The notes under the pieces were generated by a model that did no database searches, was not told the DNA's origin, and was given only the letters and a program-made list of their open reading frames with translations. Shown piece after piece: positions 25,949 through 33,765 of a stretch of DNA of 64,000 nucleotides. The position numbers and the translations under genes were made by a program. The stretch comes from Clostridia bacterium. Lineage in GTDB: Bacteria; Bacillota; Clostridia; Acetivibrionales; DSM-2933. How positions within the stretch are numbered: the first letter of the stretch is position 1; every line of letters begins with the position of its first letter. The stretch spans positions 33,528-97,527 of the forward strand of contig JAOAEJ010000001.1 of the NCBI GenBank assembly GCA_026416815.1, read 5' to 3'.

Positions 25949-25957
25949 GGTGGCACA

Positions 25958-26689
25958 GTGAGAGCAACACAGCGTCTTGATAAAGTACTTTCAAACTTCG
26001 GTTATGGAACGCGAAGTGAAATCAAGCAAATAGTTAAGCAGGGAATTGTTAAGGTTGACGGCAAGACTGTAAAGGATAGTTCTATGCATGTAGACCCAAA
26101 AAACAGTGTAATCGAAATTGGAACTGAGGTCCTTAATTATAGAGAGTTTATTTATCTTATGATGAATAAACCCGATGGAGTTATATCTGCAACCTATGAC
26201 AACAAGCTAAAGACTGTGGTTGATATACTTCCCGACGAATACAAGCACTTTGACCTGTTTCCCGTGGGAAGACTGGATATAGATACCGAGGGCTTACTGA
26301 TAATGACTAACGATGGGCAGCTTGCCCACGAGCTTCTTTCCCCTAAGAAACATGTGCCTAAAAGGTACTATGCCCTTGTAGAAGGGATGGTCACCGAGGA
26401 CGACAAAGAGAAATTCAAAGAAGGGGTAGAGCTTGACGACGGATACAAAACTCTTCCAGCAGATTTATATATTTTAAAATCAGGAGAGCTTTCCGAGATA
26501 GAGCTTGTAATCTATGAAGGTAAGTTCCATCAGGTAAAAAGAATGTTTGAGGCAGTGGGTAAAAAAGTAAAATATCTAAAAAGAATTGCCATGGGAGATT
26601 TAAAGCTGGATGAAACTCTTGAACTAGGCAAATGTAAGGAGCTTACTATGGTGGATATCGCAACACTTAGGGAATCGGCAAACCAATAG
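25958..26689 (+). CDS. rsuA: 16S rRNA pseudouridine synthase RsuA-type
   Basis: A 243-residue pseudouridine synthase. It has an N-terminal S4 RNA-binding domain (RLDKVLSNFGYGTRSEIKQIV) and a catalytic domain with the RsuA/RluB signature GRLDIDTEGLLIMTNDG containing the catalytic Asp. The C-terminal FHQVKRMFEAVGKKV is also characteristic. It isomerises a uridine in 16S rRNA (U516 in E. coli). GTG start with GAGGTGG upstream. It lies 9 nt after the methyltransferase gene and 26 nt before another SAM methyltransferase, so the three probably form an RNA-modification operon. Confidence 0.92.
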   Translation: MRATQRLDKVLSNFGYGTRSEIKQIVKQGIVKVDGKTVKDSSMHVDPKNSVIEIGTEVLNYREFIYLMMNKPDGVISATYDNKLKTVVDILPDEYKHFDLFPVGRLDIDTEGLLIMTNDGQLAHELLSPKKHVPKRYYALVEGMVTEDDKEKFKEGVELDDGYKTLPADLYILKSGELSEIELVIYEGKFHQVKRMFEAVGKKVKYLKRIAMGDLKLDETLELGKCKELTMVDIATLRESANQ

Positions 26690-26715
26690 AATTTAGATAA
26701 GAGAGAGGCTGACAT

Positions 26716-27897
26716 ATGAATAAGCAAAGTACACAAAAATTATCGCTATTCCTAACCGGTCTTGAACAAAGGATAACTGATAACGCTGACTTTTTTAAAA
26801 AAATGACGGTTGTATATAAATCAGGGACAAAAGAGTATACAGCAAAAATATCTCTGGAAAGCGGAAAAATAAAGCTGAATTTCAGCGGTAATACCGAGAC
26901 ACTTGAAATATCATGGCTTTCTGCCAGGATTTCGAAGTTTGCAGAAAGCTATGACAGCCTTGTTGTGACCTATGAGGAAAGGGGCACTACCATTTATATA
27001 GAGGCGGATAGCAAGAACGTTAAAATGAAGACAAAAGAAACCGCTGCAGAGGAAGTGGTGAAGCCCCACACTGAGACATCCCACATTGGAAACAGGGATT
27101 ACTATATAAAGGTAGGACAAGCTGATGATTTACTGAAAGAGATAGGCATACTTGGAGTTAACGGTAAAATAAAAAACGATATGATAAGGAAGTACAACCA
27201 GATTGACCACTTTGTTGAGCTAATCAGCGATATGCTTAAGGATATGACTCAGAAATATGAGTCAATTACTGTACTTGACTGCGGCTGCGGAAAATCCTAC
27301 CTTACCTTTGTACTGAATTACTATATCAAAGAGGTGTTGAAAAAGCCATGCTATTTCATAGGTCTCGATTATTCGAGCGGTGTAGTGGAAGCATCGAAGA
27401 AAATGGCACATAACCTTGGATATAACAATATGGAGTTTAAGACTACAGATATTAGAAGCTATACAGCAGGAAGGGATATACACCTGGTTATCAGCCTGCA
27501 TGCTTGTGATACTGCTACCGATGAGGCCATCGCTCTTGCGGTAAACAATAATGTTAAGGCCATGGTAATGGTGCCGTGTTGTCATAGGGAGCTTTTGAGC
27601 CAGTATTCATATCAGCCTTTTGAGCAAATTCTGAAACACGGCATTTTAAAAGCTAGAATGGCAGATGTACTTACCGACGGCATGAGGGCTCTACTCCTTG
27701 AGGCATTAGGCTATAAGACTTCTATAGTAGAGTACATATCGCCCTTGGAAACCCCAAAAAATCTTATGCTTAGGGCTGAAAAGGTACAGGGGTCAAACCG
27801 CAAGGCATTGGAGGAGTATAGGAATCTAAAGGAGTTGCTAAAGGTGAGACCTACTCTTGAGAAGCTGATATATCTACACGACAGTCAGGATATATAA
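26716..27897 (+). CDS. SAM-dependent methyltransferase (Methyltransf_32-like)
   Basis: A 393-residue protein with an N-terminal domain of unknown fold (about 1-130) and a Rossmann-like methyltransferase domain starting at VLDCGCGKSYLTFVLNYYI. This is followed by FIGLDYSSGVVEASKKM and VISLHACDTATDEAI, the latter with the HACDT motif of the Methyltransf_32/GSTCD-like group. MVMVPCCHRELL carries a Cys-Cys-His cluster that is typical of this family. The substrate is unknown, but the position behind two rRNA-modifying enzymes suggests RNA. A GAGAGG site precedes the ATG. Confidence 0.8.
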   Translation: MNKQSTQKLSLFLTGLEQRITDNADFFKKMTVVYKSGTKEYTAKISLESGKIKLNFSGNTETLEISWLSARISKFAESYDSLVVTYEERGTTIYIEADSKNVKMKTKETAAEEVVKPHTETSHIGNRDYYIKVGQADDLLKEIGILGVNGKIKNDMIRKYNQIDHFVELISDMLKDMTQKYESITVLDCGCGKSYLTFVLNYYIKEVLKKPCYFIGLDYSSGVVEASKKMAHNLGYNNMEFKTTDIRSYTAGRDIHLVISLHACDTATDEAIALAVNNNVKAMVMVPCCHRELLSQYSYQPFEQILKHGILKARMADVLTDGMRALLLEALGYKTSIVEYISPLETPKNLMLRAEKVQGSNRKALEEYRNLKELLKVRPTLEKLIYLHDSQDI

Positions 27898-28124
27898 TAG
27901 CTTTGGGAATTACTTGGCTCATAGCCACTAATTAACATGGACATGCTTGACATTTTTCAAAAGTATGCTATAATGAAGTGGTTTAAAATACCTTAAAATA
28001 TCCCATCAATAGTTTTATTTTATAATTAATTGTAGAAAATAAGAATAGGCAGAATTTTTTCAGATAAAATTTTCAACTATGCGGTTAGTAAAAAAATCAG
28101 TATAAATAAATGAGGTGTTGAATA

Positions 28125-28652
28125 ATGGCTACAGTAAATCAACCATATCAGGAAAATGGAGTTGAGGTTTCAAAGAAAACCATTTATGTAGGCGATGAAG
28201 TAACTTTGTCATATAGCGGCTTATTATATACAAGCGGTGCAGACATGGTATATGCCTATATCGGCTACGGAGACGAATGGGAGCAAAGCGAGTATGTCCC
28301 TATGGAAAGAGGAGACAACAGTTTCAAAGCTACTATTAAGGTGGCTTTACCCGGTACATTGAATGTTTGCTTTAAAGACAGCGGGGTAAACTGGGATAAT
28401 AATTCTTCACAGAACTATGTTTTCAAGATTACAAAAAAAGCAGCAAAATCTTCTGCTAAAGCTGCAACCGAAGCAACTGCCGAAGTAACAGAGGTTGCTG
28501 CTGCTGAAGCGATTGAAGTACAGGTTCCTAAGAAGAGAGCGGTATGTAAAACGCCAAAAAAAGCAGACGTAGAAAGTGCTGCTGAAGTAAAGGAACCTAA
28601 AAAAGCAAAAACTACCACAAAAGCAAAATCTTCTAAGAAGAAGGAAGAATAA
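28125..28652 (+). CDS. cytoplasmic CBM25/53-like starch-binding protein with Lys/Ala-rich tail
   Basis: A 175-residue protein with no signal peptide. Residues about 10-105 look like a starch-binding CBM25/CBM53 module: KKTIYVGDEVTLSYSG, MVYAYIGYGDEWEQSEYVPM, VALPGTLNVCFKDSGVNWDNN and YVFKITK. Residues 106-175 form a low-complexity tail rich in Lys, Ala, Thr and Glu, resembling histone-H1-like bacterial tails. CBM25 modules normally sit on secreted amylases, so an intracellular one is odd. A glycogen-binding role would fit the GlgX gene at the window start. GAGGTG precedes the ATG. It is a single gene with a strong terminator after it. Confidence 0.7.
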   Translation: MATVNQPYQENGVEVSKKTIYVGDEVTLSYSGLLYTSGADMVYAYIGYGDEWEQSEYVPMERGDNSFKATIKVALPGTLNVCFKDSGVNWDNNSSQNYVFKITKKAAKSSAKAATEATAEVTEVAAAEAIEVQVPKKRAVCKTPKKADVESAAEVKEPKKAKTTTKAKSSKKKEE

Positions 28653-28665
28653 TCATTGAGCTAGC

Positions 28666-28722
28666 AAATACGATTTGTATAACAGCGTCAATATACTGTT
28701 AGACAAATCGTATTTTATTTTG
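28666..28722 (+). terminator. intrinsic terminator
   Basis: AAATACGATTTGT (28666-28678) pairs with 28703-28715; an inner TAACAG/CTGTTA stem and a T-rich tail follow. Confidence 0.8.
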
Positions 28723-28838
28723 TAGAGAAGTATGCTGTAAATGCTATTATTTCAGGGAAAATGTGACTAAAGCCCTATTTATCTTGTCCGGGAAATATTG
28801 TATAATATAGACAGATGTTAATAAGGAGGGCTTGTTCA

Positions 28839-29009
28839 ATGGAAAAAATTATTCAATTAAAAAACGGTTCGAAGCTTCGGGAATCTGATAAACGTGTACT
28901 ACTTGAGTATTCAAATTCTAACGTTGAGCCGACAACAAAGCCCACATTTCAGAATTCACACCTGATTACAAAAATATTAGATCATAGCAGACTGCATAAT
29001 AAATATTAA
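28839..29009 (+). CDS. small conserved-looking protein of unknown function (56 aa)
   Basis: A 56-residue soluble protein starting MEKIIQLKNGSKLRESDKRV and ending HSRLHNKY. It has no signal peptide, membrane helix or Cys. I do not recognise the family. It is a credible gene because of its clean signals: TATAAT at 28801-28806, AAGGAGGG 8 nt before the ATG, and a terminator directly after the stop. The in-frame TTG upstream at 28815 lacks a ribosome binding site. It lies between the starch-binding protein gene and the cobalt/nickel transporter genes, with its own transcription unit. Confidence 0.6.
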   Translation: MEKIIQLKNGSKLRESDKRVLLEYSNSNVEPTTKPTFQNSHLITKILDHSRLHNKY

Positions 29010-29035
29010 GAAAGAGGCTGATGAAGCCTCTTTTG
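29010..29035 (+). terminator. intrinsic terminator
   Basis: AAAGAGGCT (29011-29019) pairs with AGCCTCTTTT (29025-29034) around a short loop. Confidence 0.8.
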
Positions 29036-29197
29036 TGATATTATAGTATTTGTATTTATGGTACGACAAAAAAATAACAAAGAAATAGCATGAAATATAT
29101 TGCGCTAAAAATTAATCTAATATAAAGTATAATTTGATAGGGAGGCTCAATTAGACCTATTACATTATGCTTTTTGTCTGTTAAGGAGGAACTTTTC

Positions 29198-30226
29198 ATG
29201 CATATACCTGATGGTTATCTGAGTTTTCAGACCAGCCTGCCTATATTGGGCACCATGATTCCGCTATGGTCTGTAGCTATTAATAAAGTCAAGCAAACCT
29301 TAAGTATGAGACAGATACCTCTGCTATCTTTGTGTGCGGCTTTTTCTTTTGTAATAATGATGTTTAATATCCCGGTAGGACCAAGTTCTGTACATGCAGT
29401 GGGTGCAGTATTTATTGCCGTATTACTGGGACCTTGGCCGGCATGTATTGCTGTATCTATAGCCCTGATCATACAGGCTGTTATGTTTGGAGATGGGGGT
29501 ATATGGGCAATTGGAGCTAATTGCTTCAATATAGCTTTTGCTATGCCTTTTACAGGTTACTTTGTTTATAAGCTGATAAAAGGTAAAGCGGATATGACAT
29601 CAAAACGTGGCTTGGTAGGGATTTTTGCGGGGAGCTATGTTGGGATAAATGCTGCTGCCTTGTTGACTTCTATAGAATTCGGAATACAGCCCATTCTTTT
29701 TAAAACTGTAGAAGGAACCCCGCTTTATGGGTTTTATCCGTTGTCTGTATCTGTGCCTGCCATGATGTTTGAGCACATGCTTATAGCGGGACCAATTGAA
29801 GCAGTGGTAACTGTCACGGCAATTTCATATTTGGCTAAGTTTAGTCCGCAAATATTGGATAGATCTTTAAATAGAATTGAAGTATCGGAAGTGAAAACTT
29901 CATTTTTATCCAGGTACAAGGCATTTATAGTCGGTCTGATAGTGCTGGTTATTACCGCTCCCGTGGGTTTATTGGCTACAGGAACTGCATGGGGGGAATG
30001 GGGAACCGATGAAGTCAGCGAAATGATAGGTTTTGTCCCAGAAGGCCTAAAGAAGCTTTCGGAAAACTGGAATGCTTTAATACCGGACTATACAATACCG
30101 GGGCTTGATAAAAGCTTCATGCAATCATCTGTAGGATATATTGCTTCAGCAGTTATCGGAATTGTGGGTATATCGCTAATTATGTTTGCTTCAAGCAAAT
30201 TTATTGCTAAAAAAGAGGATGAATAA
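29198..30226 (+). CDS. cbiM: CbiM/NikM-type cobalt or nickel ECF transporter substrate subunit (with CbiN-like C-terminus)
   Basis: A 342-residue membrane protein. It must start at the ATG at 29198 because CbiM/NikM proteins bind the metal with the N-terminal MHIPDGYLS amino group and His2, and AAGGAGG lies just upstream. The CbiM core (about seven helices) includes IPVGPSSVHAVGAV, GDGGIWAIGANCFNIA and FEHMLIAGPIEA. Residues about 240-342 add two helices with an external loop, like the fused CbiN/NikN or PDGLE part. It is followed by cbiQ and cbiO. Cobalt would fit the cobalamin genes at 6-8 kb, but nickel cannot be excluded. No cobalamin riboswitch or NikR palindrome was seen upstream. Confidence 0.92.
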   Translation: MHIPDGYLSFQTSLPILGTMIPLWSVAINKVKQTLSMRQIPLLSLCAAFSFVIMMFNIPVGPSSVHAVGAVFIAVLLGPWPACIAVSIALIIQAVMFGDGGIWAIGANCFNIAFAMPFTGYFVYKLIKGKADMTSKRGLVGIFAGSYVGINAAALLTSIEFGIQPILFKTVEGTPLYGFYPLSVSVPAMMFEHMLIAGPIEAVVTVTAISYLAKFSPQILDRSLNRIEVSEVKTSFLSRYKAFIVGLIVLVITAPVGLLATGTAWGEWGTDEVSEMIGFVPEGLKKLSENWNALIPDYTIPGLDKSFMQSSVGYIASAVIGIVGISLIMFASSKFIAKKEDE

Positions 30227-30230
30227 TAAA

Positions 30231-31175
30231 ATGGAAAATAAAAAGGAATGCATGCAGCTTGCAGCTATTCCTGACTGGTTGTTGGAGAAAAATACATACC
30301 AGGATGTCAAAAAAGCCGGAAAATCGTCTACCGGCTTTTTACGCAGAACACTTACTGAAATATCCGGAGTAGTGCAAAATGATCTTTTATCTGAGAGGAT
30401 TGCTGCAAAAAAAGGTTTTTTGCAAGGGGTAGATCCTCGTGTAAAATTGATTTCGTTACTTTTATTCATGGCTTTTGTCGGTACAACACAGAGTATAATA
30501 ACAATCCTACTGTTATGTGCCTCAGCGTCTTTAATGGTAATGCTTTCTGGAGTAGGTTTTTTATCATATATTAAGAGAGTATGGATGGTCATTCCACTTA
30601 TATTGCTTGTGCTATCACTTCCGGCAGCTACAAATGTATTTATTAAGGGTACGCCTTTAATATACGTATACGGAGGTTTGGATATAAATATAGGAGTCAT
30701 AGAGCTGCCCCAGGAGTTGTACTTTTCTGTACAAGGAGTCGCTTCAATAGTTAAAATGGCATTACGTATAGGGGGCTCTATTTCATTCGGTTATGTACTT
30801 GTTATGACCACCCGTTGGTCACACATTACAAAGGCTCTGAGAGTATTAAGAGTACCTAAGCTTATAATAACCATACTGGATATGACCTACAGGTATATTT
30901 TTGTACTTGCCAGACTAATGGTAGAGATATTTGAAGCAAGATACCTGAGGACTGTGGGGAAAATTAGCAATAAAGAAAATAGACGCTTTGTGTCCAATGG
31001 ATTAGCGTTTCTCTTTGTAAGAGCCAGCTATATGAGTGAGGAGATATATGATTCGATGGTATGCAGGGGATATACCGGGGAGCCGGTAAGTGTGAATTCC
31101 TTCAAAATATCCGGAAACGACTTTATATGGATATTCAACTGTTTGATTATTATAGGAGTTTTGATTATACTTTGA
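30231..31175 (+). CDS. cbiQ: CbiQ-type transmembrane (T) component of the cobalt/nickel ECF transporter
   Basis: A 314-residue membrane protein of the CbiQ/EcfT family with about five to six helices. It carries the coupling-helix motifs with Ala-Arg-Gly-like segments: IFEARYLRTVG, and FVRASYMSEEIYDSMVCRGY with the CRGYTGE box. The first 75 residues form a hydrophilic extension longer than in typical CbiQ. ATG at 30231 is chosen: GAGG is 12 nt upstream, while the ATG at 30219 overlaps the site and cbiM's end. It connects the substrate subunit to the ATPase encoded 89 nt downstream. A small AGATAACG/CGTTATCT stem (31192-31243) lies in that gap. Confidence 0.9.
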   Translation: MENKKECMQLAAIPDWLLEKNTYQDVKKAGKSSTGFLRRTLTEISGVVQNDLLSERIAAKKGFLQGVDPRVKLISLLLFMAFVGTTQSIITILLLCASASLMVMLSGVGFLSYIKRVWMVIPLILLVLSLPAATNVFIKGTPLIYVYGGLDINIGVIELPQELYFSVQGVASIVKMALRIGGSISFGYVLVMTTRWSHITKALRVLRVPKLIITILDMTYRYIFVLARLMVEIFEARYLRTVGKISNKENRRFVSNGLAFLFVRASYMSEEIYDSMVCRGYTGEPVSVNSFKISGNDFIWIFNCLIIIGVLIIL

Positions 31176-31264
31176 AGTATTTGAAAAATACAGATAACGG
31201 ACTCAAAAATGATTATACCAGATGAACCCAGACTTCGTTATCTATAACCCAGGAGGCCACGCTT

Positions 31265-32071
31265 TTGGACAGTACACAGTCAGTCTTTGAACTTAATAAT
31301 ATATGTTTTAGCTACCCCTACGAAAAGCCTGTACTTGACAATATCAGTCTTAATGTAAAGGCAGGGGAAAAGATTTGTATACTTGGGGCAAACGGAAGCG
31401 GTAAATCAACATTTTTAAAAATTCTTCTTGGGCTTTTACACCCTCAAAAAGGTAGCTTTAAGGCATTTGGTACCCAGATGACTTCTAAACTTTTTTCTGA
31501 TAGTACATTTTCAAAAGACTATCACAGAAGGGTAGGATTTATCTTTCAGAATTCCGAAGCCCAGCTGTTTTGCAGTACTGTTAAAGAGGAAATAGCTTTC
31601 GGCCCCTTACAACTCAATCTGCCCACAGAGCAGGTGCGGCAGAGGATGGAGGACGTACTGAATTTACTGAATATCCAGCACTTGAAGGATAAGACTCCTT
31701 TTAAGCTAAGTGGTGGCGAAAAGAAGAAGGTTGCATTAGCCTCGGTACTTGTTTTAAATCCTGAGGTGCTGATACTGGACGAGCCTACGAATGGATTAGA
31801 CCCAAAGACTCAAAGATGGCTTGTAGAGCTGCTAATAGGGTTGAATAGGGCAGGAAAAACCATAATAACATCAACGCACAACCTTGAGTTGGTGCAGGAG
31901 ATATCCAACAGAGCTGTAGTTTTTGACGAGACGCATAAAATAGCAGCAGATGGAGCTACTCAAAAGGTTTTGGAGGATGTTGAGTTTCTCAAAAGGGTAA
32001 ATCTTGTAGATGAATACTATCACAGGCATGGGGATGCACACCATGCTCATTATCATATACACAACTATTAA
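31265..32071 (+). CDS. cbiO: CbiO-type ATPase of the cobalt/nickel ECF transporter, His-rich tail
   Basis: A 268-residue ABC ATPase: Walker A LGANGSGKST, Q-loop in FIFQNSEAQLFCS, signature LSGGEKKKVALAS, Walker B VLILDEPTNGLD and the switch His in STHN. It energises uptake by CbiMQ at the inner face of the membrane. TTG start at 31265, with AGGAGG 8 nt upstream. The last 18 residues, YYHRHGDAHHAHYHIHNY, contain seven His, unusual for an ATPase and likely to bind Co or Ni near the exit of the channel. A terminator directly follows the stop. Confidence 0.94.
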   Translation: MDSTQSVFELNNICFSYPYEKPVLDNISLNVKAGEKICILGANGSGKSTFLKILLGLLHPQKGSFKAFGTQMTSKLFSDSTFSKDYHRRVGFIFQNSEAQLFCSTVKEEIAFGPLQLNLPTEQVRQRMEDVLNLLNIQHLKDKTPFKLSGGEKKKVALASVLVLNPEVLILDEPTNGLDPKTQRWLVELLIGLNRAGKTIITSTHNLELVQEISNRAVVFDETHKIAADGATQKVLEDVEFLKRVNLVDEYYHRHGDAHHAHYHIHNY

Positions 32072-32115
32072 AATAACCCGAATGCGTGAGTGAACGTATT
32101 ACGGGTTATTTTTTA
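32071..32115 (+). terminator. intrinsic terminator after the CbiMQO operon
   Basis: AATAACCCG (32072-32080) pairs with CGGGTTATT (32102-32110), with an inner AATGCGT/ACGTATT stem and a TTTTTT tail. Confidence 0.88.
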
Positions 32116-32168
32116 TAGATTTGTTAGATATATAAAAATGTTTGAATTTAATTAAAATTCTTGTTATT

Positions 32169-32192
32169 ATATACCTATGGGGGGTATATAAT
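32169..32192 (+). promoter_or_regulatory. CsoR/CstR-like operator overlapping a -10 element
   Basis: The palindrome TATACC-TATGGGG-GGTATA (32170-32188) matches the ATACC...GGGGTAT pattern bound by CsoR-family repressors. It runs into TATAAT at 32187-32192. The downstream glutaredoxin and rhodanese genes make the persulfide sensor CstR the more likely partner than the copper sensor CsoR. Confidence 0.65.
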
Positions 32193-32234
32193 AACTGTAA
32201 CATAAAATAATAAATTTCTTAGGAGGTAATTGAT

Positions 32235-32465
32235 ATGTCGGTAAAAGTATATTCAACACAAACATGCCCATACTGTGTAATGGCTAAAAAATATCTGGAG
32301 TCAAAAGATATTGCATATGAAGATATAGACGTATCAATAAATAGAGAGGCAGCAGTGGAAATGATTCAAAAATCAGGACAGAGAGGGGTTCCGGTGCTTG
32401 ATATTAACGGCACGATAGTTGTGGGTTTTGACCAAAAAGCTATAGACCGTCTGGTAGGAGCATAG
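32235..32465 (+). CDS. glutaredoxin family protein
   Basis: A 76-residue thioredoxin-fold protein with the redox motif CPYC at residues 11-14, a cis-Pro segment GQRGVPVLDI, and the end motif GFDQKAIDRL. This is the short NrdH/YruB-like group. It reduces disulfides, mixed disulfides or persulfides in the cytoplasm. AGGAGG precedes the ATG. The rhodanese gene follows after 9 nt, so they are co-transcribed from the promoter with the CsoR/CstR-like operator. Together they suggest handling of reactive sulfur species. Confidence 0.92.
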   Translation: MSVKVYSTQTCPYCVMAKKYLESKDIAYEDIDVSINREAAVEMIQKSGQRGVPVLDINGTIVVGFDQKAIDRLVGA

Positions 32466-32474
32466 GCAAGACGT

Positions 32475-32936
32475 ATGAAACTGATTTTTATAGTAATAGC
32501 TGTTATATCACTTGGAGCTGTTACGTTATACGGTTATAGGGATAATGACTTTGTTAAGGAAAATGATACAGCGATTGTAACCAGTGAGGATAAGGATGTA
32601 AATGCGGAAAAATCTGCTCAGATGGAAGAATATAAAAATATTTCTGCTGTTGAGGCAAAAAGAAGACTTGAGACAGAAAAGGACATAATCCTTTTGGATG
32701 TAAGGACCAAGGAGGAGTATGCAGAGGGTCATATACCGCGAAGTATGCTGATTCCGGTTGACAGGCTAAAAGCCGAGGCTTATGGGAAGCTTTTAGATAA
32801 GGACACCCCGATATTTGTATATTGCAGAAGCGGTAGGAGAAGTGTTACAGCTTCAGAAATATTAGTAGGGCTAGGGTATAAAAATGTCTACAATCTGGGT
32901 GGAATAATTGATTGGCCTTATGAAACTGAAAAGTAA
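32475..32936 (+). CDS. membrane-anchored rhodanese-like sulfurtransferase
   Basis: A 153-residue protein with an N-terminal membrane helix (LIFIVIAVISLGAVTLYGY) and one rhodanese domain (about 55-150). The active-site loop is VYCRSGRRS, with the catalytic Cys that carries persulfide sulfur. LLDVRTKEEYAEGHIP is the usual CH2A-type strand. The domain should lie outside the membrane. It is the second gene after glutaredoxin behind a sulfur-sensor-like operator. The role is probably persulfide or thiosulfate sulfur transfer during sulfide stress. A strong terminator follows. Confidence 0.9.
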   Translation: MKLIFIVIAVISLGAVTLYGYRDNDFVKENDTAIVTSEDKDVNAEKSAQMEEYKNISAVEAKRRLETEKDIILLDVRTKEEYAEGHIPRSMLIPVDRLKAEAYGKLLDKDTPIFVYCRSGRRSVTASEILVGLGYKNVYNLGGIIDWPYETEK

Positions 32937-32948
32937 ACGAATTTATTT

Positions 32949-32986
32949 AAATGCAGGGTTTATATAGGATAAACCCTGCATTTTGC
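32949..32986 (+). terminator. intrinsic terminator
   Basis: AATGCAGGGTTTA pairs with TAAACCCTGCATT across a short loop and is followed by TTTT. Confidence 0.85.
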
Positions 32987-33056
32987 TGTTAACTAAAATA
33001 GTATAATTTACAGCAAACTATGTGCTTAATATAAATGTTACTATATTATTTGTTAT

Positions 33057-33485
33057 TTAATATTTAAAAGAAATGTCACCTTTCCAAACTGACCAGCTAT
33101 TCATTAAAGCAGACTGGGAGGTTACCATTTGCATTGTAAGATATGAAAACTTAGACTCTGTATACACAATATTATATCCGTTATAAGCATCCCAAGTACC
33201 ATTAATACCAATAAAAGTACCATCACTGGTGGTCCATGTACCTTGAATATAGGTGCTTGTAGGAGATGTTAGAGTTTGTGTCGCAGAGGCATTACTTGGG
33301 ATTGTAAGTTTCCACAAGCCAGTTTTCCAACCATAGCCAGAGTTCATCTTTTCAAAGACCATTGTATTTCCAGCTATACTTACAACATCACCTGTTGCTG
33401 CAGAAACGCTTGTACTAAAGGCGAAAAGTGTTGTAAAAATTGCGATTAGGGTAATAAGAGTAACTAGTTTTTTTGTCTTTTTCAT
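33057..33485 (-). CDS. small secreted protein of unknown function
   Basis: A 142-residue protein with a clear Sec signal peptide (MKKTKKLVTLITLIAIFTTL, cleavage likely after VSA). The mature part, about 112 residues, is rich in Trp, Thr, Ser and Gly (GYGWKTGLWKLTIPSN, IQGTWTTSDGTFIGINGTW). This suggests an all-beta fold, perhaps lipocalin- or carbohydrate-binding-like, but I do not recognise the family. AGGAGG precedes the ATG. It stands alone on the minus strand just before the Tad-like locus. The 33486-33760 gap is very AT-rich, with a TTACATGTA-type inverted repeat near 33615-33645 and no gene seen. Confidence 0.65.
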   Translation of the reverse strand: MKKTKKLVTLITLIAIFTTLFAFSTSVSAATGDVVSIAGNTMVFEKMNSGYGWKTGLWKLTIPSNASATQTLTSPTSTYIQGTWTTSDGTFIGINGTWDAYNGYNIVYTESKFSYLTMQMVTSQSALMNSWSVWKGDISFKY

Positions 33486-33765
33486 AGAAAAACCTCCTAA
33501 AAATATTTTATATGACTTACTTAATGTAACATAAAAAATTTGTAATTATTTATATGGCTGTCTTTAGAATGGTAAATCCGTAGTAATGTTTACCCACGTA
33601 AATAAATAGTTATGTTACATGTAGCTTATTATCATATTACATGTAAAATATTAGAATATCAAGTAGCTTATGGTCATAAAATGATATCTATTAGTCATAT
33701 TTTTTAAAATAAAATTATCATTTTAGTCACTTTTTGTTAATGTTTTAACAAAAATATAACATATT

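Noticed and set aside
29036..29197. Cobalamin or NikR control region before cbiM
   Set aside because: No B12 box and no GTATGA-N16-TCATAC-type palindrome; only an AT-rich promoter-like stretch.
33486..33765. CRISPR-like repeats in the AT-rich gap before the Tad locus
   Set aside because: Only partial TTACATGTA and AGCTTAT-type repeats, without regular spacing or uniform spacers.
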